A stretch of 64,000 bases of DNA. Source: an uncultured Sphingomonadaceae bacterium (lineage in GTDB: Bacteria; Pseudomonadota; Alphaproteobacteria; Sphingomonadales; Sphingomonadaceae). The number at the start of each line of letters is the position of its first letter. Position 1 is the first letter of the stretch. The stretch is taken from contig CAJXSN010000011.1 in NCBI GenBank assembly GCA_913060895.1, forward strand, positions 1 to 64,000. Direction: 5' to 3'. The notes under the pieces were generated by a model that made no database searches, had not been told where the DNA came from, and worked only from the letters and a program-made list of their open reading frames with translations. A program made the position numbers and the translations under genes. Of the stretch, positions 54,188 through 63,629 are shown in pieces.

Positions 54188-54796
54188 TCAGGCTGCAGAA
54201 AGGCGCGCAACCACTGCTGCCACTTCGGCACGTGTGGCCTCCAGCGACTGCCCGGTGTCGATTACCGTGTCGGCCCGGGCTCGCTTTTCCTTGTCGGGAA
54301 CCTGCAATTTCAGAATTTTCTCGAATTTTGCAGGTGTCATATCGGGGCGCGCCAGCACACGTTCGCGCTGGGCCTCGGCTGGGGCGGAGACGACGGCGAC
54401 GTGATCTACAGCGGCAAAACCCCCTTTTTCAAACAGTAAGGGAATGTCGAACAGAACTATCGGGGCGTTGGCGTGCTGTTCCATAAAGGCCGCGCGGGCC
54501 TTTGCCACGGCCGGGTGGACGATGCCCTCCAGCACAGCCAGTTTTTGCGGATCGCCGAAGACCAATGTCCCCAGCGCATCGCGGTCCACCCCGTGCGGGC
54601 CGGTGGTGCCGGGAAAGGCCTCTTCGATTGCAGGCAGCAAATCGCCCCCCGCAGCCTGCAAGCGGCGGACTTCGGCATCGGCATCGAACAGCGGAACGTC
54701 CAGCTCCTGAAACATAGCGGCAACGGTTGATTTGCCCATGCCGATAGAGCCTGTAAGGCCTAGTATCAGGGGTTTTTTCGTGGCGGTTCCGTTCAT
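54188..54796 (-). CDS. coaE: Dephospho-CoA kinase
   Basis: 202-aa P-loop kinase performing the last step of CoA synthesis. Walker A is [11 protein letters not shown] and the adenine-binding and lid segment is around [16 protein letters not shown]. Length is normal. It overlaps aroE by 4 bp. It completes the pathway that includes panC elsewhere in the window. Confidence 0.94.
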   Translation of the reverse strand: MNGTATKKPLILGLTGSIGMGKSTVAAMFQELDVPLFDADAEVRRLQAAGGDLLPAIEEAFPGTTGPHGVDRDALGTLVFGDPQKLAVLEGIVHPAVAKARAAFMEQHANAPIVLFDIPLLFEKGGFAAVDHVAVVSAPAEAQRERVLARPDMTPAKFEKILKLQVPDKEKRARADTVIDTGQSLEATRAEVAAVVARLSAA

Positions 54797-55650
54797 TCCA
54801 TCAGCCTTTTGCGCAACTCGTCATCCGCATCACGCGGAGCGGGGGCACCGAAGAATTTCTCGAACGCCGCCGCAGCCTGCCCAATCAACATGGACAGCCC
54901 GTCAATCGTTTCCAACCCCTGCGTTTTGGCATCCGCCAGAAACGCTGTTTCGACCGGGTCGGTAACAATATCATATGCAATGGAGCCTGGCGGGGCATGG
55001 CTGAAATCAAATGCCAGCGGCGGCTGGCCGCGCATACCGAGCGGGGAAGCATTGACGATCAGGTCGCAGCATCCCTCGCGGTCGTCGAATGCAAAATCGG
55101 TCGCTTGCGCAAAATGGCTTAAAGGCGGGCTGTAATGCTCTCCCTCTGGGGTCAGTTCATTCAGCAGGCCGCGCGCTTTGTCCGGATTGCGTCCGGCCAG
55201 TACGATGGTGAAACCTTGTTCGGAAAGTGCGACCACTATTGCCCGTGCCGCGCCGCCGGTCCCCAGAATGCGCGCCATGCGATAAAGGTGCGGATGCGCG
55301 AGGGCCGCATCCAGAGGCTCCAGAAATCCGGCAATATCGGTGTTCCAGCCGACCAGTGCGCCATCCTGCGCCCGGGTCACTGTGTTTACCGCGCCGACCG
55401 TTTTTGCAACCGGATGCAGTCGGTCAAGCAGAGGAAGAATCGCCTGCTTGTGCGGCATTGTGACATTGCAGCCCCGCCATGTGGGATCGGCGCGCCTGTC
55501 TGCCAAATACGTCTCGAGCCCGCTCGCCTCCACCAGAGTTGCCTTGTAACCGGCCGCTATGCCGGCTTTCTCCAGCCAGAACCCGTGGATCGCGGGCGAT
55601 TTTGACTGGTGGATCGGATCACCGATTACTTCTGCATAACATTCGGTCAT
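54793..55650 (-). CDS. aroE: Shikimate dehydrogenase
   Basis: 285-aa shikimate dehydrogenase. The substrate site is [14 protein letters not shown], the catalytic region [10 protein letters not shown] (Lys/Asn/Asp set), and the NADP loop [11 protein letters not shown]. It reduces 3-dehydroshikimate in aromatic amino acid synthesis. ATG 55650 is used because AGGA lies 5 bp upstream; ATG 55656 is possible. It lies 10 bp after maf and overlaps coaE by 4 bp. Confidence 0.94.
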   Translation of the reverse strand: MTECYAEVIGDPIHQSKSPAIHGFWLEKAGIAAGYKATLVEASGLETYLADRRADPTWRGCNVTMPHKQAILPLLDRLHPVAKTVGAVNTVTRAQDGALVGWNTDIAGFLEPLDAALAHPHLYRMARILGTGGAARAIVVALSEQGFTIVLAGRNPDKARGLLNELTPEGEHYSPPLSHFAQATDFAFDDREGCCDLIVNASPLGMRGQPPLAFDFSHAPPGSIAYDIVTDPVETAFLADAKTQGLETIDGLSMLIGQAAAAFEKFFGAPAPRDADDELRKRLME

Positions 55651-55660
55651 GTGCATCCTG

Positions 55661-56254
55661 TCATCGCGGGATTATGCCCCGTTCCCGCAAGGCACCCAGT
55701 ACCGGCAGCAAAGGCATACCCAGCACAGTAAAGTGCTCGCCTATTATCCGCTCGAACAGCTGCACACCCAGTGCTTCGATGCGGAATACGCCAACACAGT
55801 GGCTGACGGCGGGCCATTCGGTATCAAGATAATGTGCGATGAAATCATCGGACAGATCGCGCATATGCAAAGTGGCCAGGCTGGGTTCCACCCAGTCGAT
55901 CGCGCCATCGCGGGCAAGGGCAGCCGCACTGTGCAGCCGCATCGGCTTGCCGGAAAAGAACCGCAGATGCTCAGCCGCTTGCTCGCGGGTTTCGGGTTTG
56001 TCGAACCGGCGTCCCTCAACCTCGACAAGAGAATCGCTGCCGAGAACCCAGCGTCCTGAATGCGCTTCCGAAACGGCGGCAGCTTTCGCCGCTGCCAGTG
56101 CCTGAGCGATTTCGGCAGGCTCCGCCCCGTCCATCGCAGCTTCCAGCCCGCGTTCGTCCACATTGGCAGGCACACATTCATGCGCTACCCCCGCACCTTC
56201 CAGCATGGCGCGGCGAGAGGCACTTTTGGAAGCAAGGATGAGTATTCCGGTCAT
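55661..56254 (-). CDS. maf: Maf/YceF nucleotide pyrophosphatase
   Basis: 197-aa Maf-family enzyme that hydrolyses non-canonical nucleoside triphosphates. [17 protein letters not shown] is the phosphate/substrate loop, and [13 protein letters not shown] is the second conserved block. Its start overlaps the ppsR stop by 4 bp. Conserved member of the hemE|ori|DUF299-maf-aroE-coaE-dnaQ gene order. Confidence 0.92.
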   Translation of the reverse strand: MTGILILASKSASRRAMLEGAGVAHECVPANVDERGLEAAMDGAEPAEIAQALAAAKAAAVSEAHSGRWVLGSDSLVEVEGRRFDKPETREQAAEHLRFFSGKPMRLHSAAALARDGAIDWVEPSLATLHMRDLSDDFIAHYLDTEWPAVSHCVGVFRIEALGVQLFERIIGEHFTVLGMPLLPVLGALRERGIIPR

Positions 56255-57138
56255 ATCGGTTTCTCTCCCGGTTTCACGCGTCTTTGGCGTTCATTGTGAA
56301 TGCGGATTATGGCTGCGGCGGTTTCTTCGATCGAGCGGCGTGTCACATCGATGACGGGCCAGTTGTTGTCGGAAAACAAGCGGCGGGCAAAGCGCACTTC
56401 ATTCTTCACCCGCTCGTTATCGACGTAATCGGTCTGCTCGCGTTCGTTCAGTGTCAGAAGGCGATTGCGGCGGATCTGGACAAGGCGTTCGGGCGCAGTG
56501 GTCAGACCCACAATGGTCGGACCCTTCAAATCGTACAATGCAGCAGGCGGAGGGCTTTCGACCACCAGCGGGATATTGGCGACCTTGTATCCGCGATTGG
56601 CGAGATAGATACTGGTAGGGGTCTTGGAACTGCGCGATACACCGGCCAGCAGGATATCGGCCTGCTCCCAGTTTTCATGCGCAGTCCCGTCATCATGGGC
56701 TATGGTGAACTGGATTGCCTCGACCCGCTCGAAATAGGCTGCGTCCATCCGGTGCTGGCGCCCGGGGCGGCCATGCGCTTCCTGACCCAGCTGCGCTTCC
56801 AGCGCCACGGTCACTGTCTCCAGAGCATCCACCGCAGGCAAAGACATTTGCCGACAACATTCTTCCAGCCGGTTTCGAGTCTCGGCATTGACCAGAGTAT
56901 AGAGAACCAACCCCGGGGCGGCCTGCAATTCGGGAACGATCCGCTCCAGATGCGCCTGGCTGCGGACCATTGGCCAGAAATGGCGCACCACATCAGTCGC
57001 CTCGAATTGGGCAAGGGCAGCCTTGGCAATCATTTCCAGCGTTTCGCCGGTGGAATCGGAAAGCAGATGCAGATGAATACGTGACAGGAGAACAGGTCCC
57101 TTTTTCAGTGCCCTTCGGCTGTGGACAACCAAGCGCAT
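56251..57138 (-). CDS. ppsR: PPDK/PEP synthase regulatory kinase-phosphatase (DUF299)
   Basis: 295-aa DUF299 protein, a bifunctional ADP-dependent kinase/Pi-dependent pyrophosphorylase acting on PEP synthase or pyruvate phosphate dikinase. [14 protein letters not shown] is the N-terminal hallmark; the P-loop-like [18 protein letters not shown] is at about residues 170-185 of this model. Homology begins only at about residue 18, and no good ribosome-binding site precedes ATG 57138. A CTG at 57087 preceded by AAGGGA would give the family-typical length of about 278 aa. The upstream open frame to 57378 belongs to the origin region and is not coding. Confidence 0.88.
   Translation of the reverse strand: MRLVVHSRRALKKGPVLLSRIHLHLLSDSTGETLEMIAKAALAQFEATDVVRHFWPMVRSQAHLERIVPELQAAPGLVLYTLVNAETRNRLEECCRQMSLPAVDALETVTVALEAQLGQEAHGRPGRQHRMDAAYFERVEAIQFTIAHDDGTAHENWEQADILLAGVSRSSKTPTSIYLANRGYKVANIPLVVESPPPAALYDLKGPTIVGLTTAPERLVQIRRNRLLTLNEREQTDYVDNERVKNEVRFARRLFSDNNWPVIDVTRRSIEETAAAIIRIHNERQRRVKPGEKPI
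57120..57128 (-). promoter_or_regulatory. Best DnaA-box-like 9-mer in the origin region
   Basis: TGTGGACAA differs at one position from the DnaA consensus TGTGGATAA (reverse of TTATCCACA). It lies inside the 5' end of the ppsR model if ATG 57138 is used, which argues for a later ppsR start. Confidence 0.6.
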
Positions 57139-57385
57139 AAACCACGGGAGGAAAGAGCGGACAAGCGGTGGGCAGGATTCCACCCCCACTACCTTGGTTT
57201 CTGTCAGGGTGGTTGTGGACAGGTTCGCTGGCTTGTCGACAGTCTGCGAACAGCGTGGACAGCTTTCGATTGACTCATACAGGCTGGCGAGTCGGATCGC
57301 CATCGGATGCTGGAAAACCGGTGAAGATTCGGGCAGAGGCTCGTTCTCCCCGCTTTCCACAGGGCCAACTAACACCATCAGACTC

Positions 57386-57407
57386 TACTATATATTTTAT
57401 ATTGATA
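57386..57407. other. AT-rich tract, candidate DNA unwinding element
   Basis: The tract contains TATATATTTTATATTGATA and has only two G/C in 22 bp, in a GC-rich genome. It is at the hemE-proximal edge of the origin region, 16 bp before the hemE ATG. It may also serve as hemE promoter sequence. Confidence 0.65.
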
Positions 57408-57422
57408 GGATTCTCTTCTTCG

Positions 57423-58448
57423 ATGCCTGGAATTTTGCTCGAAACATTGCGCGGGAAACGTGCCGATCAGACACCACTTTGGCTCATGCGGCAGGCAGGG
57501 CGGTATTTATCTGAATATCGCGCTCTCAGGGCAGAAAAGGGCGGATTTCTCGATCTGGTCTACGACAGCGATGCAGCTTGCGAAGTGACTTTGCAGCCGA
57601 TCCGCCGGTTTGGTTTCGACGGGGCGATCCTGTTTTCCGATATTCTGATAGTTCCGCACGCTCTGGGGCAGAAGCTGGAATTTCTGGCCGGAGAGGGACC
57701 GCGCCTTTCTCCTAAGCTAGTGGATCATGCGCTCAGCGGCCTTGAAGAGGTGCCTGAGCGTCTTGAAGCCATTTACAGGACAGTGACCAAGGTTTCCGCT
57801 GCCCTGGGCCCTGAAACCACCATGCTGGGCTTTGCAGGCAGTCCGTGGACGGTGGCGACTTACATGGTCGCGGGCGAGGGTAGCCGGGATCAGCACCAGA
57901 CCCGCGAAATGGCGTATCGTGATCCGGCGGCAATGCAGGAAATCATCGATGCGATTGTCGAAAGCTCGATCGGATATCTCTCAGGCCAGATTAAAGCCGG
58001 AGCCGAGGCAGTGCAGTTGTTCGACAGCTGGGCAGGCAGTCTGGCACCGGATCAGTTCGAACGCTGGGTTATTGCCCCCAATGCCCGGATCGTAGCGGAG
58101 CTGAAAGACCTTCACCCCGAAACGCCGATCATCGGCTTTCCCAAGGGTTCGGGAGAGAAACTGGCGGATTATGCACGGGAGACAGGGGTGGATGCGATCG
58201 GACTGGACGAAACGGTCGATCCGGCCTGGGCGCATGGCATTCTGCCATCGGGAATGCCGGTGCAGGGTAATCTCGACCCGCTGATCCTGATGAGTACGCC
58301 TGACGCCATTGCAGCGCGGGCCGTAACCATTCTGGAAACTCTTCGTGAAAGGCCGCACGTGTTCAATCTGGGCCACGGCATCGGGCAGTTTACTCCGATT
58401 GCAAATGTCGAGGCTCTGGTTGACGCCGTTCGCGGCTGGAGTGGATAG
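57423..58448 (+). CDS. hemE: Uroporphyrinogen decarboxylase
   Basis: 341-aa UroD converting uroporphyrinogen III to coproporphyrinogen III. PLWLMRQAGRYLSEYR carries the substrate-binding arginines, SDILIVPHALG the conserved aspartate, and NLGHGI the C-terminal histidine. ATG 57423 matches family N-termini; the upstream frame to 57168 runs through the origin. In Caulobacter hemE flanks the origin in the same way. hemJ follows after 56 bp. Confidence 0.95.
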   Translation: MPGILLETLRGKRADQTPLWLMRQAGRYLSEYRALRAEKGGFLDLVYDSDAACEVTLQPIRRFGFDGAILFSDILIVPHALGQKLEFLAGEGPRLSPKLVDHALSGLEEVPERLEAIYRTVTKVSAALGPETTMLGFAGSPWTVATYMVAGEGSRDQHQTREMAYRDPAAMQEIIDAIVESSIGYLSGQIKAGAEAVQLFDSWAGSLAPDQFERWVIAPNARIVAELKDLHPETPIIGFPKGSGEKLADYARETGVDAIGLDETVDPAWAHGILPSGMPVQGNLDPLILMSTPDAIAARAVTILETLRERPHVFNLGHGIGQFTPIANVEALVDAVRGWSG

Positions 58449-58504
58449 TATTGCTGGTTCACCTGTTTTGAGGGGGTGACGCGAAGCGGTGAAGCGCCTA
58501 AATC

Positions 58505-58954
58505 ATGCTCATGCAGGAAATTCTCGGAACGCTCTATTTCTGGCTGAAGGCCGGGCACATTATTTTCGTAATTTTCTGGATGGCAGGTCTGCTGATCCTG
58601 CCGCGCCAGATGCTCTACATGCATGCGTCTGCTGCAGGGTCGCAGGAAGAGGCGCTGTGGGCGCAGCGCACCCGCAAACTGTCGCAGATTATTCTCATTC
58701 CCAGTATTATTATCGTATGGACCCTCGGTCTGCTGCTGATGGTGGCAATCGGCGCGCATACACAGGGGTGGTTTCATGCAAAACTGCTGCTGGTTCTGGC
58801 TTTGTCCGGCTATCATGGATTTATGAGTGCACGGGCCAAAGCAATGGCTCGGGGGGAGCGGCCTTTAAGTGAGAAGGCGCTGCGTCTGTGGGGAGAGGTT
58901 CCCGCGATTATCACCGTGCTGGTGGTTGTTTTGGTAATCATCAAGCCGTTCTGA
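58505..58954 (+). CDS. hemJ: Protoporphyrinogen oxidase HemJ
   Basis: 149-aa four-helix membrane protein. The N-terminal KAGHIIFVIFWMAGLLILPR carries the HemJ haem-binding histidine; FHAKLLLVLALSGYHG holds the second. It converts protoporphyrinogen IX to protoporphyrin IX with an unknown acceptor, in bacteria lacking HemG/HemY. Adjacent to hemE, so two haem steps are linked here. Confidence 0.92.
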   Translation: MLMQEILGTLYFWLKAGHIIFVIFWMAGLLILPRQMLYMHASAAGSQEEALWAQRTRKLSQIILIPSIIIVWTLGLLLMVAIGAHTQGWFHAKLLLVLALSGYHGFMSARAKAMARGERPLSEKALRLWGEVPAIITVLVVVLVIIKPF

Positions 58955-59117
58955 ACAATGCGATGATTCTGGCGATTGACGGGGCCGCTGCCCGCGCCTA
59001 ATCCGCAAGCTATCAACCGGCTGTCGGTCGCCGGGCGAACAATCGCCCGCCACCGCTTCCCGCTTTCCCAAAGCCCAATGGAAGTGCTGGCCTTTTTCTA
59101 AGATTACGGAAATACCA

Positions 59118-60383
59118 ATGCATCTTAAAGACTTGAAATTGAAAGCGCCGGCCGACCTTGTCCAGATGGCGGAAGAACTGGATGTGGAAGGCGCATCGAC
59201 CATGCGCCGCCAGGATCTGATGTTCTGCATTCTGCGCGAACTGGCAGAAGACGAAGAATACGACGAAAAAATCATGGGGATCGGCACGATCGAAGTGATG
59301 CAGGACGGTTTCGGTTTCCTGCGCAGCCCCGAAGCAAGCTATCTGGCTGGTCCGGACGATATCTACGTTTCCCCCAATCAGGTCCGCAAATCGGGCCTGC
59401 GCACCGGCGATACGGTCGAAGGTGAAATTCGCGCCCCCAAAGAAGGCGAGCGGTATTTTGCGCTGACCAAGCTGACCAGCGTCAATTACGAAGATCCCGA
59501 TGCGGTGCGGATGCGGACCAATTTCGACAACCTCACGCCGCTCTATCCCGATCAGAAGCTGTCGCTCGACACGCTCGATCCGACGGTTGAAGACAAAAGT
59601 GCGCGGGTGATCGATATCATCAGCCCGCAGGGTAAGGGTCAGCGCGCTCTGATCGTTGCCCCGCCGCGCACGGGTAAGACGGTTCTGCTGCAGAACATCG
59701 CCAAGGCAATCACCGACAACCATCCCGAAGTGTTTCTGCTGGTCCTGCTGGTCGATGAGCGTCCCGAAGAAGTTACCGATATGCAGCGCAGCGTGAACGG
59801 CGAGGTTATTTCCTCGACATTCGACGAGCCTGCAACGCGCCATGTCCAGGTTGCGGAGATGGTGATCGAGAAAGCCAAGCGCCTTGTCGAGCACAAGCGC
59901 GACGTCGTGATCCTGCTCGATTCCATTACGCGCCTCGGCCGTGCCTACAACACCGTTGTTCCCAGCTCCGGCAAGGTACTTACCGGCGGTGTGGATGCGA
60001 ATGCGCTGCAACGTCCCAAACGGTTCTTTGGTGCAGCCCGCAACATCGAAGAAGGCGGCTCGCTTTCCATCATCGCCACTGCGTTGATCGATACCGGCAG
60101 CCGGATGGACGAGGTAATCTTCGAAGAATTCAAGGGAACCGGTAACAGCGAAATCGTGCTTGATCGCAAGGTGGCAGACAAACGCATCTTCCCCGCGCTG
60201 GATGTGGGCAAATCCGGCACGCGCAAGGAAGAGCTGCTGGTCGAGAAGGACAAGCTGTCGAAGATGTGGGTCCTTCGCCGTATCCTGATGCAGATGGGCA
60301 CGATTGACGCGATGGAATTCCTGCTCGACAAGATGAAAGATTCCAAAACCAACGAAGACTTCTTCGATACGATGAACCAGTAG
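59118..60383 (+). CDS. rho: Transcription termination factor Rho
   Basis: 421-aa RecA-fold hexameric RNA helicase. The N-terminal [19 protein letters not shown] and the cold-shock-like RNA-binding domain ([23 protein letters not shown]) are present. Walker A is PPRTGKT and Walker B is [16 protein letters not shown]. There is no long insertion such as in actinobacterial Rho. The 163-bp leader (58955-59117) holds a small GGGCGA-ACAA-TCGCCC hairpin but no gene; Rho autoregulation through the leader is known in E. coli. Confidence 0.96.
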   Translation: MHLKDLKLKAPADLVQMAEELDVEGASTMRRQDLMFCILRELAEDEEYDEKIMGIGTIEVMQDGFGFLRSPEASYLAGPDDIYVSPNQVRKSGLRTGDTVEGEIRAPKEGERYFALTKLTSVNYEDPDAVRMRTNFDNLTPLYPDQKLSLDTLDPTVEDKSARVIDIISPQGKGQRALIVAPPRTGKTVLLQNIAKAITDNHPEVFLLVLLVDERPEEVTDMQRSVNGEVISSTFDEPATRHVQVAEMVIEKAKRLVEHKRDVVILLDSITRLGRAYNTVVPSSGKVLTGGVDANALQRPKRFFGAARNIEEGGSLSIIATALIDTGSRMDEVIFEEFKGTGNSEIVLDRKVADKRIFPALDVGKSGTRKEELLVEKDKLSKMWVLRRILMQMGTIDAMEFLLDKMKDSKTNEDFFDTMNQ

Positions 60384-60420
60384 TCGGTTTGCACGAAAAT
60401 TGTGCATTGAGGGACGGAGT

Positions 60421-60819
60421 ATGGAACGGCTAATTTACAAAAGCATAGCTGCGCCCGGCGTCGGCACGCGGGAAGTTTTCGATATTGTGGAAACTTCGAC
60501 CGAGCGTAATCCTCCGCGCCAGATCACCGGTTTTCTATTGCATGACGATGATCGGTTTTTTCAACTGATAGAAGGTCCGGCAGTCGATATTGCCAACCTT
60601 CTGGACGAATTGAGGGCGGATGTCCGCCACCGCGAAATAGCTATCCTACAGCGGGTTGAGACAACGGAGCGTCTGTTTACGGATTGGGGCATGAAGAGGC
60701 TGATCAGCTTTACCGGAGAGCCGGCCATGTCGGAAATCAAACGGACAGTCGATGGTAAGGGCGGCGCTGAAACGATCGTTCAACTGGTATCGGAGTTCCT
60801 GAATATTTCCGTGGCCTGA
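60421..60819 (+). CDS. Single-domain BLUF blue-light photoreceptor
   Basis: 132-aa BLUF protein with an FAD-binding fold and no output domain. By comparison with AppA, the key residues are all present: Tyr6 (LIYKS), Asn30 (ERNPPRQ), Gln48 (RFFQLIEG), and Trp89 with Met91 (TDWGMK). Light would rearrange the Tyr-Gln-flavin hydrogen bonds, and signalling would go through a partner protein. ATG 60421 has GGGACGGAG upstream. It lies 37 bp after rho. Confidence 0.9.
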   Translation: MERLIYKSIAAPGVGTREVFDIVETSTERNPPRQITGFLLHDDDRFFQLIEGPAVDIANLLDELRADVRHREIAILQRVETTERLFTDWGMKRLISFTGEPAMSEIKRTVDGKGGAETIVQLVSEFLNISVA

Positions 60820-61224
60820 TCAAGCGGTTCCGGCTGCCTTCTCCAGCTGTGCGGCCATGGATTCCCACACTTTGTTCACCGCCTGAAGCGGCCTGATCAT
60901 TACTTTGAAATCCACGATGAGACCACTTTCATCAAAACGGATCAGATCAATTCCGTTTACGTGTATCCCGTCTATCGTACAGACAAACTCCAACATCACG
61001 TTCTGTCCGTCCACCAGCTCACGCTCGTAACGGAAATCGTTCTCTCCCAGTGTCGACGCAGCAGCCGACAGGTATGTTACGACAAGGTCGCGTCCCTCCT
61101 GCGGGCGGTGCACTACAGGAGAGTGAAAAACCGCATCTTCATGCACCAATCTGCCCAAGCGGGACGGGTCAGGCGCAGTGGCAAGTTCATGCCACTCGGC
61201 CAGAGCTTTTTCGGTAATGGTCAT
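60820..61224 (-). CDS. SnoaL/NTF2-like protein
   Basis: 134-aa NTF2-like fold protein with LAEWHELATAPDPSRLGRLVHEDAVFHSPV and GIDLIRFDESGLIVDFKVMIRP, the pattern of SnoaL-like polyketide cyclases/isomerases. Ligand unknown. ATG 61224 overlaps the stop of the glutamate synthase-like gene by 4 bp, so they are co-translated. Convergent with the BLUF gene with no gap. Confidence 0.85.
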   Translation of the reverse strand: MTITEKALAEWHELATAPDPSRLGRLVHEDAVFHSPVVHRPQEGRDLVVTYLSAAASTLGENDFRYERELVDGQNVMLEFVCTIDGIHVNGIDLIRFDESGLIVDFKVMIRPLQAVNKVWESMAAQLEKAAGTA

Positions 61225-62798
61225 GCTGCTCTCCGGAAACTGTCTGCTCGTGCAGCCCGCCAATGACGCGCCAGCAAGGTCGATTCGGGATCAACCGTCA
61301 GTGCATCGGGTTGCACGAAGGTGTAAATTCTGTCGATAGCATCGGACCGGGCGCCATTAACGCGTTCGCGCATGTCTTTGGGCTCTATCTGCCACGGGGA
61401 AGGGAGGCCCATCGCAACGGTAATCTCGCGAAGGGAATGCAAGGTCTGTTTCTGAAAGCGGGCAACTCGCGGCGCTTTGTCTTCCACGACCAATCCCTTC
61501 TGGCGCCAAGCCATCTGTGTAGCCACACCGGTAGGGCAATGACCCGTATGGCATTGCATGGACTGGACACATCCCAGTGAGAACATGAATGGACGCGCCG
61601 CGTTGCACCAGTCTGCACCAATGGCAAAAGCCTTGGCCATTTGTGCGCCAGAGTAAATCTTGCCCGATGCACCTATTTTTACGCGGTTCTTGAACCCCGT
61701 ACCTACCAACATATTGCGAACCCAGATTTGCCCCTCGCGCAGGGGCATGCCCACACTGTTGGATAGTTCCAGAGGCGCAGCGCCCGTACCGCCTTCGGCT
61801 CCGTCAACAGTAATAAAATCAGGGTGCATTCCGGTTTCCAGCATCGCCTTGCCGAGTGCCATCACTTCGTGCGGTTGCCCGACACACAACTTTATCCCGA
61901 CGGGTTTTCCGCCCGAAAGATCGCGTAATTGCTCTATCCATTCCAGCATTTCGATGGGCGTGGAAAAGGTCGAATGGGCTGCCGGCGAGATGACGGTTTC
62001 TCCCACGGGTACGCCACGCGTTTCGGCAATTTCCTGAGTTACTTTTTCACCGGGAAGAACACCGCCATGGCCAGGTTTCGCGCCCTGACTCAGCTTAACC
62101 TCGATCATTTTTACCTGATCGGGTGCTGCATTGTCGGCAAATCGTGCCGGATCGAAACTGCCATCTGCGGCGCGGCATCCGAAATATCCGCTGCCCAGTT
62201 CCCATACCAGGTCACCGCCGGGACCACGATGATATTTGCTGATGCTTCCCTCACCCGTATTATGAGCAAAATTGCCAATGGCTGCCCCGGCATTCAATGC
62301 CTCTATAGCGCGGCCCGAGAGGGAGCCGAAACTCATCGCGGAAATATTGAGAAGAGCAGAGGAATAGGGCTTTGCGCATGTTCCAGCGCCTATTTCCAAA
62401 CGCCATTCGCTGGGCGCACTGGAATCAGGCACTACGGAGTGGCTCATCCACTCATATTCGTCTGAATAGACATCCAATACCGTGCCCATAGGATGGGCAT
62501 CCAGATCACCCTTGGCACGGGCATAGATCAGTGAGCGTGCCTGATGACTGAACGGCCGTCCCTCCAGATCGCCTTCAACCAGATAGGACTGCGCAAAGGG
62601 CCGCAGATCTTCCATGATCCAGCGAACCCTTGCAAGCAAAGGGTAATTACGCCGAAGTGTATGATCTTGCTGGAAAAAGTCCCAAACTGCTACCGCAGTG
62701 ATCGGACCTGCGACAACCAGTCCCCATGGCCAAAACCAAGCCGTTACTGCGCACAGAGCCAGCATCAGCAGAGGGGTGAGATAGCGCCACTTCAGCAT
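61221..62798 (-). CDS. FMN-binding glutamate synthase-family protein
   Basis: 525-aa protein with two N-terminal hydrophobic segments (residues 8-45), then a GltS FMN-binding barrel. ISAMSFGSLSGRAIEALN, GAKPGHGG, DGAEGGTGAAPL and KIGASGKI are the FMN/2-oxoglutarate-region motifs. CVQSMQCHTGHCPTG carries the cysteines for a 3Fe-4S cluster. It lacks the glutaminase domain, so it is a stand-alone membrane-anchored paralogue of GltB with unknown substrate. It is transcribed toward the origin. Confidence 0.88.
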   Translation of the reverse strand: MLKWRYLTPLLMLALCAVTAWFWPWGLVVAGPITAVAVWDFFQQDHTLRRNYPLLARVRWIMEDLRPFAQSYLVEGDLEGRPFSHQARSLIYARAKGDLDAHPMGTVLDVYSDEYEWMSHSVVPDSSAPSEWRLEIGAGTCAKPYSSALLNISAMSFGSLSGRAIEALNAGAAIGNFAHNTGEGSISKYHRGPGGDLVWELGSGYFGCRAADGSFDPARFADNAAPDQVKMIEVKLSQGAKPGHGGVLPGEKVTQEIAETRGVPVGETVISPAAHSTFSTPIEMLEWIEQLRDLSGGKPVGIKLCVGQPHEVMALGKAMLETGMHPDFITVDGAEGGTGAAPLELSNSVGMPLREGQIWVRNMLVGTGFKNRVKIGASGKIYSGAQMAKAFAIGADWCNAARPFMFSLGCVQSMQCHTGHCPTGVATQMAWRQKGLVVEDKAPRVARFQKQTLHSLREITVAMGLPSPWQIEPKDMRERVNGARSDAIDRIYTFVQPDALTVDPESTLLARHWRAARADSFRRAA

Positions 62799-62815
62799 TG
62801 ATCCAGTACCGCCGA

Positions 62816-63514
62816 TCAGGACAGATGCTCGGTGAAAAAGGCATCAGTACGGCTGTCGGCCAGTTTCGCGCCTTCCTCGTCGCGTCGTTTGCCGAACTGC
62901 GTGGCAAAACCGTGGTCCAGGCCAGGGTAATCGTGCAGCGTGACTTTCGCATGGGCATCAAGCCCGTCATGCATTGCTGCCTGCGCAGCTTTGTCGACGA
63001 AGCCGTCTTCCTGTGGGATATGTAGCATCAGCGGATTGGCGATGGCTTTCGCTTCGTTCAGCATTTCATCGACACCGACGGCGTAATATCCCACAGTCGC
63101 ATCACTGTCGGTCCGCGCAGCGGTCATGTAAGCGAGTTTTCCGCCGAGGCAGTAACCGACCGCGCCCACTTTCCGGCCGCCGGATTCGTTGCGCGCCCAT
63201 TTAATTGTGGCTTCGATATCGCGGACGCCCTCATCCGCATCGAACTTGCCCATCAGGTCCAGCGCGCGCTGGAATTCAGGTTCGATATCCGGGTCCAGTT
63301 CGATTCCGCGCTCCAGTTGCCAGAACAGGTCTGGCGCAACTGCAAGGTAACCCTGTTCAGCCAGAACATCACACTTGCGGCGGATACCTGCATTTACGCC
63401 GAAGATTTCCTGAATCACGACAATCGCGGCCTTCGGCTCGCCAGCGGGGCGCGCGCAATAGCCGGAGAAGGTGTCCGCGCCGGAAAGGGTGGTGATGGTC
63501 ACAGTGGCAGTCAT
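62816..63514 (-). CDS. Dienelactone hydrolase-family protein
   Basis: 232-aa alpha/beta hydrolase with the DLH cysteine nucleophile in GYCLGGKLAY, the aspartate in PQEDGFVD and the histidine in GLDHGFA. EIFGVNAGIRRKCD is the substrate-entry block. Dienelactone hydrolases open lactones in chlorocatechol degradation, but stand-alone members act on other esters; no catechol genes are nearby. It lies 17 bp upstream of the glutamate synthase-like gene on the same strand. Confidence 0.88.
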   Translation of the reverse strand: MTATVTITTLSGADTFSGYCARPAGEPKAAIVVIQEIFGVNAGIRRKCDVLAEQGYLAVAPDLFWQLERGIELDPDIEPEFQRALDLMGKFDADEGVRDIEATIKWARNESGGRKVGAVGYCLGGKLAYMTAARTDSDATVGYYAVGVDEMLNEAKAIANPLMLHIPQEDGFVDKAAQAAMHDGLDAHAKVTLHDYPGLDHGFATQFGKRRDEEGAKLADSRTDAFFTEHLS

Positions 63515-63629
63515 ACAGGTTACTCCTAGTCAGATGGGCCGACAGAACGCTTGCAGGCGGTATCGCTTGCCAAAGTGTCCGTGCAAACCCAATTAAAGGT
63601 TCATACAAATACGTAACGGAGGAAACGCC

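Larger units (their letters stand above)
57088..57422. other. Probable chromosomal replication origin (oriC)
   Basis: A 335-bp stretch without a credible gene lies between divergent ppsR and hemE; its left end may overlap the ppsR 5' end. It contains several degenerate DnaA-box-like 9-mers: TGTGGACAA (57120), TGTGGACAG (57214), CGTGGACAG (57254) and CTTTCCACA (57353, reverse orientation). It ends in an AT-rich tract beside hemE. The gene order on both sides is that known around the Caulobacter and Rickettsiales origins. Gene orientation switches here from minus to plus. No CtrA half-site (TTAA) is visible. Confidence 0.8.

Noticed and set aside
57168-57422. Upstream extension of hemE (and minus-strand extension of ppsR to 57378)
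   Set aside because: Both would code through the origin region on opposite strands; family N-termini start inside, and neither extension resembles a domain.
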